DNA of 64,000 nt from Actinomadura xylanilytica (lineage in GTDB: Bacteria; Actinomycetota; Actinomycetes; Streptosporangiales; Streptosporangiaceae). The position numbers were made by a program, and so were the translations under genes. Shown here piece after piece: positions 24,916 to 33,711 of this stretch. How positions within the stretch are numbered: the stretch's first letter is position 1; the number at the start of each line of letters is the position of its first letter. The stretch is from the NCBI RefSeq assembly GCF_030283145.1, contig NZ_JASNWE010000002.1, forward strand, positions 310,001-374,000, written 5' to 3'. The notes beneath the pieces were generated by a model. The model was not told the DNA's origin. It did not search any database and saw only the letters and a program-made list of their open reading frames with translations.

Positions 24916-27193
24916 TCAGTACGCACGGTGGATCGTCTGGTCGAGGCCGCTGCCGCCCTTGTCCTGCGCGCTGACGCGGAGCGTCACCTTCCGGCCCGCG
25001 CCCGGCTTCGGCAACGTGGCCGAGAACCGGCCGCCGCCCTGCGGTGCGACCGCGACGGGCTGGAACGTCGTGCCGTCGTCCAGCGAGGTCCACGCCTTCA
25101 GCCCGGTGACCTCCGCGGGCGCGGTCCCGCCGACGCGCGCCACCGTGAACGTGGCGGGCGCGCCCGTCGGGCGGTTCATCAGGTCCAGCCCAGGTCGTAC
25201 TGCGCCTGGAGCATCGGCAGATTCGCGACACCGCGGCCCGCGTCGGCGCCGGACGAGCGGAACGTCCACGTGCTGGAGGTCCGGTTCGCGGCCGGCAGCA
25301 GCCTGGAGAGGTCGGCGTCATAGGTCAGGCGGTAGGTCGCCGGCTTCTCCCCGACCTTGAACTCGGCGAGGTTCGAGAGCTTCTCGCCGATGCCCCCGGG
25401 TGCGGGTGGCGGGCTCGTGGGGAAGGACGCTGAGGGAATCGGCCCCGGCCGCGATGAAGCCCGGGTGCTGCGGCTGCACACCCCAGCTCTTGGTGACCCG
25501 GCTGCCGGGCTTGTAGACGACGAGCGGCTCCACCTCCGCCCACGGCGTCTCGCCCTCCCCGGACTCCACCGTCGGGCCGGGGAGCACCGACTCCGCCCAG
25601 CGCCTGCCCTCGCCCGTGCTGACGTAGTCGGTGCGGGTCGAACCCGGCTTCACCTCGGAGGAGTCGTCGTTGGCCAGGAATCCTTCGGGGAAGACGCCGT
25701 AGCGCGTCGCCACCGGGGCCTTGCCCGTGTCCCCGTTGAACGCGGCGAACCGCTGGTCGATGCGGGCCAGCCGCTGCTGCACCACGGGCGTCACGGTGAA
25801 GGCCGGGTCGGCGGGCAGCCCCTGGGCGCCGAGCGGCTCCATCAGATCCCACACGGTGTCTGGCGCGCTGAGCCGGACGGTCAGGTAGGTCTGGAGCAAG
25901 CCCGTCGACACCGGTTCGCTGGGCTGGAGGTAGACCTTGCTGTCCGGGGCGTACGCCCACACCACCCGGACCCAGGAGGCGTGGTCGTCGCCCTGCGCGA
26001 CCACGGCCCGCACCGATCCGGCCGTGGTCGCGCGGCCCTGCACCGACGCGACGGACTGCTTGGCCTTCGTCCCGTCGATCGTGACGGTGACGTCCCGGTC
26101 CACCTTCACGTCGGGGTCGCCGCCGAGCGCCATCCGGTTGCCGGCGGCCTCCTGATCGCCGTCCTGGACGGTGCCGAGCACGGAGTACCGGCCCTCGGGC
26201 ACCCGCATCCGAAGCGGCGTGTCCGGCCCTTCGAGCCGGACCCACTCGTCCATCGGGGCGGTGTCGTCCAGGCTCGTGACGGTCGCGGCCCCGGCGAAGA
26301 CCCGGGTGTCCGGCAGCGCCTTCCCGACGATCGTCAGCGTGCGGCTCGGGGGCTCGACCTCGAAGGTGACCGGCGTCCGCACCGTGGTGCCCCCGCTCGT
26401 GGCGGTGACGTGGGCGATGTAGAGGCCGGGATGCGCCGCGAGCTTGGCGGCGTCGAGCGTGAACACCGTCCTGGCCGCGCCGTTCGCCGGGACGGCCAGC
26501 CGCGCCTCGGCGAGGCTCGCGGCACCGGGGTACTCCTTGCCGGCGCGGTCGGTGACCCGAACCGACTGGTCGGCGGTCAGCGCCGGGCCGGCGGAGGCGA
26601 AGCCGACCCTGGTCGTCAGCGCCGGACGGCCCGGGTACGCCGAGGTGCCCGCGTGCGGGACGGCGTCGGTGGCGACCAGCGGGGCGGACACGGCGGCGGC
26701 CACGTCGAGCCGTCCGGCGCCCTGCCGGTAGACGTCCCCGCCGAGCGGGTGCGACGCGCCGACCAGGGCCGCCTTCAGCTGCGCCCCCGTCCAGTCCGGG
26801 TGCTTCTGGAGCAGCAGCGCGGCGGCGCCCGCGACGTGCGAGGCCGCCATCGACGTCCCCGACATGAGCGTGTAGCGGTCGTCGACCGGGCGGCCCCCGA
26901 TGGTCCGGGCCGCGCGGGCGGCGACGATGTCCACGCCCGGCGCGGTGATCTCCGGCTTGGCCGCGGGCCGGCCGCGCCGGGGCCCTGCGCTGGAGAACGG
27001 CGCGACCTTGTCGGCGCCGTCCGGCACGTCGCCGGTCAGCAACATCACCGTCCAGTGCTGCCCGCGGGCAGGGCGGCAGGCCCGCCCCCGGCCGGCGCGG
27101 CCCGCGCGACCTGCACCGCCTCCCAGGGGACGGCCGCGCCGCCCGCCGCCAGGACGGCGGCGAGCAGGAGGCCGCAGTGGTTCTTCTCCTCAT
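24916..27193 (-). pseudogene. Decayed S8 subtilase (secreted serine peptidase)
   Basis: Remains of a large secreted subtilisin-like peptidase. The 5' end MRRRTTA is in one frame, the signal peptide LLLAAVLAAGGAAVP is in a second, and QHWTVMLLTGDV (usual propeptide opening) is in a third. That segment is joined straight to PDGADKVAPFSSAGP, so the propeptide and the catalytic Asp and His regions are deleted. The Ser motif GTSMAASHVAGAAALLLQ survives, followed by a long intact C-terminal region to about 25400. Two more frame changes near 25400 and 25200 carry the coding signal to the stop at 24916. It cannot give an active protease. Confidence 0.85.
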
Positions 27194-27769
27194 GACGCTC
27201 CTTGGTCGGAGGTGATCGATATGAAGTGATCACCCACAACCCCCGCGCCCTTTCCGTCCTGGGACGGATTCTCTGTGCGCGATGTCCTACGGGCCGTCCG
27301 TCGGCCGTTCCGGAACGGGCGTCACCTTCATGCTACGACCGGGCCAGACCTAGATCATCTGTACACAGGGCCATCGCCTCGAGTGGCGTCCAGGAGGCCG
27401 GTCCGCAAGGCGCGTTACGTGATCGGCGAGTCACCCTTTCCACCTCGGGGTGATTCCGTCGCGACGGAGGATTCACGGCTTTCGAGTCGGGCCTTCACGC
27501 GTCCGCCCGGTCCGTGCGGCCTGGTGCGGGAGCGGTTGACCTGCGTGTGTGACTCAGGCTGGTTCTTCCCTTACCTGGCGTGACGACAATGGGGTTTCGG
27601 TCGCCCGGAAAGGCGGCGCCGATCGGATCGGGAGGAGTGTGCGAATGGTCGTGCGTGCCTCGTCGCCTGTGGCCGACAGGGGGGCGGTGCCGTCGGTCGG
27701 GTCGCCGCCCGGGTTCGGGTTGACGCTCTATAGTGCTGGGCGTATTCCAGTGGGAGGGGAGCCGCGTCC
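27194..27769. other. Gene-free region holding repeat copy 2
   Basis: About 575 bases without a convincing gene. It contains the direct repeat at 27334-27453 and its second block at 27641-27679, which copy 1 has only 7 bases after the repeat; here 187 extra bases intervene. The promoters of the decayed subtilase and of the 27770 gene must also lie here but are not evident. Confidence 0.5.
27334..27453 (+). repeat. Direct repeat copy 2 flanking the sigma-factor cassette
   Basis: Gapless ~85% match to 22906-23025, same orientation. It lies upstream of the subtilase pseudogene, so the two copies bracket the sigma factor, membrane partner and subtilase. Both copies read as similar frames (SPRVAS...KARYVI), hinting at an old coding fragment or conserved non-coding element. 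Confidence 0.75.
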
Positions 27770-28375
27770 GTGGATTCGGTGATCGTCAGGGTGGTCGGCG
27801 GGCCCTTCATGGGCGTCGAGGGGGAGATGATGCCCGGCCCAGCGGAGGGAATGGTCACCGTTCACACCACGACCAGCCCCTACACGTGGCGGAAGGCCGA
27901 GGTCCGCACCGACGCCGTGGAACCGGTGGCAGTGGAAGGTCTGTCACCACGATGCTGGATCGCCTGGGAACACCACGATGCGGGCGAGGCCGAGAAGACG
28001 ATGTTCTGGGTCGAACGGGTGCACTTCCCCGAGGACGACCTCGCCGCCGAATGGGACGCCTACCTGGCGCACGTGATCGCGGTCGACGCCGCGACGGAGC
28101 GGAGCACGGCGGAGGCGCTGGCGCGCTTCGACCGGGAACTGGCCCTGCTGGAGGAGGCCGAAGTGGCCGCCCGGGCGGAGGCCGACATGGCGTACTGGTG
28201 GCCCATGTCAGCGAAACTCGAACGCATCGTGCCCTTGCAGGAGCGGGCGGTGCCGGACGACATGACCGATGAGGAGCGCCTGGAACTGGCGATCGCCGGC
28301 CTGGTCCGGCGGCACCCCTCCATCTGGGACCTCGCGGAAGAACGCCGGGACGCGGCTCGACCGTCCGGGAACTGA
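27770..28375 (+). CDS. Hypothetical protein
   Basis: A 201-residue soluble protein that I do not recognise. The GTG start follows GGGAGGGGA at workable spacing. It is acidic, with a central Glu/Ala-rich helical stretch (LARFDRELALLEEAEVAARA, likely coiled coil) and an aromatic patch MAYWWPM. No signal peptide or membrane segment is visible. It lies between the repeat region and the Cmx-type exporter gene; no functional link is evident. Confidence 0.65.
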   Translation: MDSVIVRVVGGPFMGVEGEMMPGPAEGMVTVHTTTSPYTWRKAEVRTDAVEPVAVEGLSPRCWIAWEHHDAGEAEKTMFWVERVHFPEDDLAAEWDAYLAHVIAVDAATERSTAEALARFDRELALLEEAEVAARAEADMAYWWPMSAKLERIVPLQERAVPDDMTDEERLELAIAGLVRRHPSIWDLAEERRDAARPSGN

Positions 28376-28445
28376 CAGGTGGACGGGCCCGCGACGGCGC
28401 TGCTACATTTCCGCTCGTGTCCAGCCCAGAGGCGTCAAGAAGGTA

Positions 28446-28466
28446 GCCACCGGCACCACCGGTGGC
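28446..28466 (+). promoter_or_regulatory. Hairpin between hypothetical gene and cmx
   Basis: GCCACCGG and CCGGTGGC pair perfectly around a 5-base loop, 70 bases after one stop and about 195 bases before the next start. It may be a terminator or part of an attenuator for the exporter gene; related chloramphenicol exporters are controlled by leader attenuation. Confidence 0.4.
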
Positions 28467-28660
28467 GTCTTCGCAGCCGCGTGAGCACCCGCGTCCTGAG
28501 TGAGTCATTCCTCTGACCGGGCCCCATCCGCGGCCGATTCGCCATCGTCTGACATCTCTCGCCTGGACCTCCTTCAGGTACCGCCGCCTCCGGCCGCAGC
28601 ACGCGGCCGGGGCGCGCTGAATCCGATCCCACCTCTTTCGATGAGTCGTGGAGCTTGTTC

Positions 28661-29833
28661 GTGCCTTTCGCCATCTATGTTCTCGGGCTCGCGGTATTCG
28701 CCCAGGGAACTTCGGAATTCATGCTGTCGGGCCTCCTGCCGGACATCGCCGCCGACCTCGGCGTGTCCATCCCCACCGCGGGCTCGCTGACCTCGGCGTT
28801 CGCCGTCGGGATGGTCATCGGCGCACCGCTGGTCGCGCTGTTGAGCCGGCGTTGGCCCAGCCGTGCGACGCTGCTGGTCTTCCTCGTCGTCTTCCTGCTG
28901 GTGCACGTGCTGGGCGCGGTCACCGGCAGCTTCCCGGTGCTGCTGGCCACCCGGGTGGTCGCCGCGCTCGCCAATGCGGGCTTCCTCGCCGTCGCCCTGA
29001 CGGCGGCGACGGCGATGGTCGACGCGAACTCCAAGGGCCGCGCCACCTCGGTGCTGCTCGGCGGCGTGACCATCGCCCTCGTCGCCGGCGTGCCGCTCGG
29101 CGCGCTGATCGGCGGGCAGTGGGGCTGGCGCTCGGCGTTCTGGGCGGTGGCCGTCATCTCCGTCCCGCCGGCCCTGGCGATCCTGCGGGCCGTGCCCGCC
29201 GATGCCGCAGACCCGGGCGCACCCGGCGCGCGCCTTGAGCTGCGCGCACTGGGCAGGCCCCGGCCGGCCGTGACGCTGCTGCTCGGCACCCTGGTCAACG
29301 GTGCGACGTTCTGCACGCTCACCTACCTCGCCTCGGTGGTCACGGGCGTGACCGCGCTCGGCGAGAGCTGGGTCCCCGCCGCGCTGGTGGTGTTCGGCGT
29401 CGGCGCGTTCGCCGGCGTCGCCGTGGGCGGGCGCCTCGCCGACGGCAGGCCCCTGCATCTGCTGGGGATCGGCATGTCCGCGCTGCCGGTGGGCTGGGTG
29501 CTGTTCGCGATGACCGCGGGCAGCCCGATCGCGGCGTTCGCGCTCGTCCTCATCCAGGGCGCGCTCTCGTTCGCGGTCGGTTCCACCCTGGTCTCCCAGG
29601 TCCTCTACTCGGCGGCGGACGCACCGACGCTCGCGGGCGGGTTCTCGACCGCCGCGCTCAACATCGGCGCGATGGTCGGCCCCACCCTCGGCGGTCTCGC
29701 CATCGGCTCCGGATTCGGCTTCCGCTCGCCGATGCTGGTGAGCGCGGCCCTGGCGGCGGCGGCCCTGCTCCTCGGCGGCATGGCGCTGGCCCGCGGCGGC
29801 GCCGTCCGCCGGGCCGACCGGTCCACGGCCTGA
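28661..29833 (+). CDS. cmx: Cmx/CmrA-type chloramphenicol efflux MFS transporter
   Basis: Major facilitator drug exporter, 390 residues, 12 hydrophobic segments. The opening PFAIYVLGLAVFAQGTSEFM and the motif GRATSVLLGGVTIALVAGVP are characteristic of Cmx/CmlR-type chloramphenicol exporters of actinomycetes. The GTG at 28661 gives exactly the family N-terminus; TTG at 28655 would add only two residues. It pumps drug outward by proton antiport. It stands alone, upstream of a two-component system. Actual chloramphenicol specificity is inferred from family. Confidence 0.87.
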   Translation: MPFAIYVLGLAVFAQGTSEFMLSGLLPDIAADLGVSIPTAGSLTSAFAVGMVIGAPLVALLSRRWPSRATLLVFLVVFLLVHVLGAVTGSFPVLLATRVVAALANAGFLAVALTAATAMVDANSKGRATSVLLGGVTIALVAGVPLGALIGGQWGWRSAFWAVAVISVPPALAILRAVPADAADPGAPGARLELRALGRPRPAVTLLLGTLVNGATFCTLTYLASVVTGVTALGESWVPAALVVFGVGAFAGVAVGGRLADGRPLHLLGIGMSALPVGWVLFAMTAGSPIAAFALVLIQGALSFAVGSTLVSQVLYSAADAPTLAGGFSTAALNIGAMVGPTLGGLAIGSGFGFRSPMLVSAALAAAALLLGGMALARGGAVRRADRSTA

Positions 29834-29896
29834 CCGCCACGCGGGTGTCCGGCCGATCGCGCCGTCCGGACCCGCCGCGACCGTTACGCTCCCCCA

Positions 29897-31051
29897 GTGA
29901 TCACACTTCGGCGGATTCCGGACGTGTGGCGGCGGTGTGACGTCGTGGTCCGGGACCTTCCGTTCGCGCTGCTGCTCATCGTGCTGTCGTTCCTGCCGGT
30001 GCTGGACGGCCAGGAGACACAGGTCGGCGACCTGCCGGCCCGCCCCTTCGACGCGCTGGCCGCCGTGGTGCTCGCTCTGGAGACCCTCCCGCTCGCCGTC
30101 CGCAGGCGGTGGCCCGCCGTCTCTCTCGCCCTGGTGTCGCTCGGCTTCCTCCTCGCCGAGCTCGGCAGCTACCACATGGTCGCGGGCACCGCACTGGCCT
30201 TCGCGCTGGTGAGCGCGGGCGCCCATCTGGAACGTCATCGGCGCACCGCCGGGGCCGTCCTGTCCCTGGTGTACGCGGCGCTGGCGGTCGTGCTCGACGG
30301 GCTCGGCTCGACCGAGGGACCGGAGGGCTTCCTGGTGTTCTACGTGGAGGTGGTCGCCGCATGGTGCATCGGGGCCTGGTTGCGCTCCACCCGGATCGCC
30401 GAGGCCGAACGCCGCCGCCGCGTCGCCGAGTCCACCCGCACCACCGAACGCACCCGCATCGCCCGCGAACTCCACGACGTCGTGACCCACCACGTGACGG
30501 CGATGGTCGTGCAGACCGAGGCGGCCCGGTACCTGACCGCCGCACCCGATCGCCTCGAGGAGACCCTGAGCGCCGTCAGCGACACCGGCCGGCGGGCCAT
30601 CGGCGATCTGCGGCATCTGCTCGACCTGCTCAACCCCGACCACGGCACCGACGCCGTCGTACCGTCGGTCGGCGAACTCCGCACGCTCGTCGAGCAGACG
30701 CGCAAGGCCGGCCAGCCGGTCGAGTTCACCCAGGAGGGCGAGCCGGCGGAGTCGGCCGGCAGCGCAGAGTTCGTGGCCTACCGGGTGGTCCAGGAGGCCC
30801 TGACGAATGCCCTCAAGTACGCCCACGGCAGTCGCACCGTGGCCCAAGTGCACTACAACGACAGGGAGATCACCGTGCAGGTCGGCACCGACGGCTCCGG
30901 CTCCGCGTCCGGGTCCCCGGGCGGCAGCGGACGGGGCCTGACCGGGCTCCGCGACCGGGTCGACGCGCTGGGCGGCGAGTTCAGCGCCGACCGGCGGCCG
31001 GGCGGCGGCTTCGTCGTCCGGGCCCGCATCCCCGCGGGGAGCCCGTCATAG
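29897..31051 (+). CDS. Two-component sensor histidine kinase (NarL-type partner)
   Basis: Membrane histidine kinase, 384 residues. Four to five hydrophobic helices occupy about residues 20-155, leaving little outer domain, as in intramembrane-type sensors. The HisKA_3 box is ARELHDVVTHHVTAM (His at about 193). The ATPase domain shows an N-box VQEALTNALKYAH and G-box GRGLTGLRDRV. It should phosphorylate the response regulator encoded immediately downstream, whose frame overlaps its stop. GTG start. The stimulus is unknown. Confidence 0.92.
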   Translation: MITLRRIPDVWRRCDVVVRDLPFALLLIVLSFLPVLDGQETQVGDLPARPFDALAAVVLALETLPLAVRRRWPAVSLALVSLGFLLAELGSYHMVAGTALAFALVSAGAHLERHRRTAGAVLSLVYAALAVVLDGLGSTEGPEGFLVFYVEVVAAWCIGAWLRSTRIAEAERRRRVAESTRTTERTRIARELHDVVTHHVTAMVVQTEAARYLTAAPDRLEETLSAVSDTGRRAIGDLRHLLDLLNPDHGTDAVVPSVGELRTLVEQTRKAGQPVEFTQEGEPAESAGSAEFVAYRVVQEALTNALKYAHGSRTVAQVHYNDREITVQVGTDGSGSASGSPGGSGRGLTGLRDRVDALGGEFSADRRPGGGFVVRARIPAGSPS

Positions 31052-31707
31052 GCGCCCCGATCCGGGTCCTGGTCTGCGACGACCAGGCACTGATCCGCAC
31101 CGGATTCGCCACCATCATCGACGCCCAGCCCGACCTGGAGGTCGTGGGCGAATGCGGGGACGGGCGCGCCGCGGTCGACCTCGCCGCCCAGGTGAACCCC
31201 GACATGGTGGTGATGGACGTCCGGATGCCGGTGCTCGACGGCATCGAGGCGACCCGCCTGCTGGCCGGTTCCGGGGTGGCCCACCCCGTCAAGGTCCTCG
31301 TGGTCACGACGTTCAACCTGGACGAGTACGTGTACGAGGCACTGCGCGCGGGGGCGAGCGGGTTCCTGCTCAAGGACGCCCCGCCGGCGCAGCTCCTGCA
31401 CGGCATCCGCACCGTCGCGACCGGCGCCGCCCTGCTGGCACCCGAGGTGACCCGGCAGCTCGTCGGCAGGTACGCGGCACGGATCCGCCCCACCGGCGGC
31501 ACCCCCGGCGACACCGCGCTGACCCCGCGCGAGCTGGAGGTGCTGCGCCTCATCGCCAACGGCCTGTCCAACCGCGAGATCGCCACCACGCTGGTGATCA
31601 GCCAGGAGACCGTCAAGACGTACGTGTCGCGCATCCTCGCCAAGCTCAACCTGCGCGACCGCGTGCAGGCGGTGGTCCACGCCTACCGCAGCGGCCTGGT
31701 CACCTGA
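31048..31707 (+). CDS. NarL/LuxR-family response regulator (start codon unclear)
   Basis: Response regulator, about 219 residues. The receiver opens IRVLVCDDQALIRTG, with phospho-Asp at about 57 (MVVMDVRMP) and Lys in LLKDAPP. The LuxR helix-turn-helix follows LTPRELEVLRLI. Close to PIRVLV there is no ATG, GTG or TTG in frame; candidates are ATA at 31048, overlapping the kinase stop, or a CTG a few codons in. Either a rare start or a base error is implied. Its end overlaps the convergent MFS gene by 8 bases. Confidence 0.85.
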   Translation: MGAPIRVLVCDDQALIRTGFATIIDAQPDLEVVGECGDGRAAVDLAAQVNPDMVVMDVRMPVLDGIEATRLLAGSGVAHPVKVLVVTTFNLDEYVYEALRAGASGFLLKDAPPAQLLHGIRTVATGAALLAPEVTRQLVGRYAARIRPTGGTPGDTALTPRELEVLRLIANGLSNREIATTLVISQETVKTYVSRILAKLNLRDRVQAVVHAYRSGLVT

Positions 31708-33190
31708 CCCGGCGGGTGCTCGACCGCTCGCCGGCCGGGCCCCGGTCGAGCGCCTCGAACAGTGCCGCCGCCCGCCCGGCGGTGCCCGCGGCCCGGCGGC
31801 CGGTGCTGAGCAGCGCCAGGACCAGGATGCCTGCGCCGAGCCCGATGATCAGCCACCACACGCCGTGCTCCGCGCGGGTGAACGCCGTCCCGCCGCGGGC
31901 CAGGGCGGATCCCCCGATCGTCCCGGTGATCGCGACGCCCAGGGTGGTGCCGGTCTGCCGGCCGGCGGAGGCCAGCGAGGCGGCGACCCCGGCCATCGAG
32001 CGGGGCATTCCGGAGACCGCCGTGTTGGTGATCGGCGGATTGACGGTGCCCAGGAAGACGCCGAAGAGCAGATAGACCGCGAGCACGGCCGGCAGCGGGG
32101 TGGCCGGTCCGAGCCAGAACGACGCGCCGCCGCCCAGTGCCAGCGCGGCCCCGGCGACCACCAGCGGCAGCCTGGGACCGCGCGCGCCGACCAGCCGGCC
32201 GGTGCGCGGGGAGAGCACCACGGTCAGCATCCCGACCGGGAGCAGGCACAGCCCGGCCGCCAGCGCCGACATGCCGCGCACGTTCTGTAGGTACTGGGTG
32301 GTCACGAACAGGAACGCACTGAACCCGCACAAGGCGAACAGCGCCATCAGGATCGCCGCGCTGAACGGCACACTGCGGAAGAGGCGCAGCTCCAGCAGCG
32401 GGTCGGCACGGCGCGGTTCGTAGCCGAGGATGCCCAGCGCGCTGAGCACGGCGACGGCCAGCGAGGCGAGGATGGCCGGCGAGGTCCAGCCCAGCGCGCC
32501 GGACTCGATGACCGCGTAGACGAGGCCGCCCAGCATGAGGATCATCAGGGTCTGGCCCACCGGGTCGAACCGGCGCGTCCGGGCGGCGCGGGACTCGGGC
32601 ACCAGCAGCGCGGTGCCCACGATCGCGGCGGCCACGATCGGCACGTTGATCCAGAAGACGGAGCGCCAGCCCAGGCCGTCGACCAGGGCACCGCCCACGA
32701 TCGGGCCCAGCGCCAGCGCCAGGCCGGACATCGAGCCGAAGACGCCGATGGCCCGGGCCCGCTCGGCCGGTTCGGGGAAGGTGTCGACGGTGATCGCCAT
32801 CGCCACCGGGTTGAGCATCGTGCCGCCGACGGCCTGGAGCGCGCGCGCCGCGATCAGCCAGCCGATGCCCGGCGCCAGGCTGCACAGCAGCGAGCCGAGC
32901 CCGAAGGCGGCGAGACCGATCTGGAAGACGCGCCGGCGGCCGATCCGGTCGGCGGTGGACCCGGCCAGCAGCAGGAAGCCGGCCAGCACCAGGGTGTAGG
33001 CGTCGACCGTCCACTGGAGTCCGGACACCGAGGCGTGCAGGTCGCGGTGGATCGCGGGCAGCGCGACGTTGACGATGGAGATGTCCATCACCACGACGAT
33101 CACGCTCGCGCAGCAGATCGCGAGCACCAGGAATCGGTGGCGCCGGGTGAGCTCACCGGCCGTGGTCGTCGGCGGTATCGAAGCGGTCAT
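31700..33190 (-). CDS. DHA2-family (14-TM) MFS drug exporter
   Basis: EmrB/QacA-type drug:proton antiporter, 496 residues, about 14 membrane helices. Motif ISIVNVALPAIHRDL with its membrane Asp, loop motif GSTADRIGRRRVFQIG and antiporter motif C (GLALALGPIVGGALVDGLGW) are clear. The ATG at 33190 is preferred over GTG at 33196; neither has a Shine-Dalgarno. It diverges from a MerR gene across a very short shared promoter, so MerR probably controls it in response to a drug. The substrate is unknown. Confidence 0.9.
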   Translation of the reverse strand: MTASIPPTTTAGELTRRHRFLVLAICCASVIVVVMDISIVNVALPAIHRDLHASVSGLQWTVDAYTLVLAGFLLLAGSTADRIGRRRVFQIGLAAFGLGSLLCSLAPGIGWLIAARALQAVGGTMLNPVAMAITVDTFPEPAERARAIGVFGSMSGLALALGPIVGGALVDGLGWRSVFWINVPIVAAAIVGTALLVPESRAARTRRFDPVGQTLMILMLGGLVYAVIESGALGWTSPAILASLAVAVLSALGILGYEPRRADPLLELRLFRSVPFSAAILMALFALCGFSAFLFVTTQYLQNVRGMSALAAGLCLLPVGMLTVVLSPRTGRLVGARGPRLPLVVAGAALALGGGASFWLGPATPLPAVLAVYLLFGVFLGTVNPPITNTAVSGMPRSMAGVAASLASAGRQTGTTLGVAITGTIGGSALARGGTAFTRAEHGVWWLIIGLGAGILVLALLSTGRRAAGTAGRAAALFEALDRGPAGERSSTRRVR

Positions 33191-33221
33191 GAGCACGGAC
33201 GCTAGAATTTAGAGCGTGCTC
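33191..33221. promoter_or_regulatory. Compact divergent promoter/operator of MFS and MerR genes
   Basis: GAGCACG at 33191-33197 and CGTGCTC at 33215-33221 are inverted repeats; inside them ACGCT and AGCGT form a second pair. TAGAAT at 33203-33208 is a good -10 for the MerR gene, whose GTG begins seven bases later, implying a leaderless message. The dyad overlaps both starts, fitting a MerR-type control site. Confidence 0.55.
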
Positions 33222-33665
33222 GAAGTCAAGCCGCAGCCAGAGCCCGAGCCCGCCCGCCCCGATCTTCAGGCGGGTCTGAGCATCGCCGAGGCCGCCCGCC
33301 GCACCGGGGTCAGCGTGCACACCCTGCGCTACTACGAACGCGCCGGCCTGGTCGTCACCACCGTCGACCGCACCGCCGGCGGCTGGCGGCGCTACCGGAA
33401 GCTGGACCTGGACTGGATCACCGTGTGCACCAAGCTGCGGGCCACCGGCATGCCCATCAGGACCATTCGCCGCTACGCCGAACTCGTGTCCGCCGGGCCC
33501 GGCAACGAGCAGGAACGGCTCGCCGTGATGGAGGCCCACCGCGCCGAGGTGACCGCCAGGCTCGCCGAGGTGCGGGAGAACCTCAAGGTCATCGACCACA
33601 AGATCGACGTCTACCGGGACCGGCTCGCCGCCGGCGGGGCCGACCGGCTGTGGGCGCCCGGATGA
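33216..33665 (+). CDS. MerR family transcriptional regulator
   Basis: MerR-type regulator, 149 residues. The winged helix reads SIAEAARRTGVSVHTLRYYE, followed by a dimer coiled coil at about 95-135 (RAEVTARLAEVRENLKVIDH). No C-terminal cysteine pair for metal sensing is present, so it is more like the small-molecule or TipA/SoxR-neutral subgroup. It diverges from the DHA2 exporter and probably activates or represses it from the shared site at 33191-33221. GTG start, likely leaderless. Confidence 0.9.
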   Translation: MLEVKPQPEPEPARPDLQAGLSIAEAARRTGVSVHTLRYYERAGLVVTTVDRTAGGWRRYRKLDLDWITVCTKLRATGMPIRTIRRYAELVSAGPGNEQERLAVMEAHRAEVTARLAEVRENLKVIDHKIDVYRDRLAAGGADRLWAPG

Positions 33666-33711
33666 GCCGGTGCCGGGCCCCGCTCACCGGCCCCCGCTCA
33701 CCCGCTCCCGC

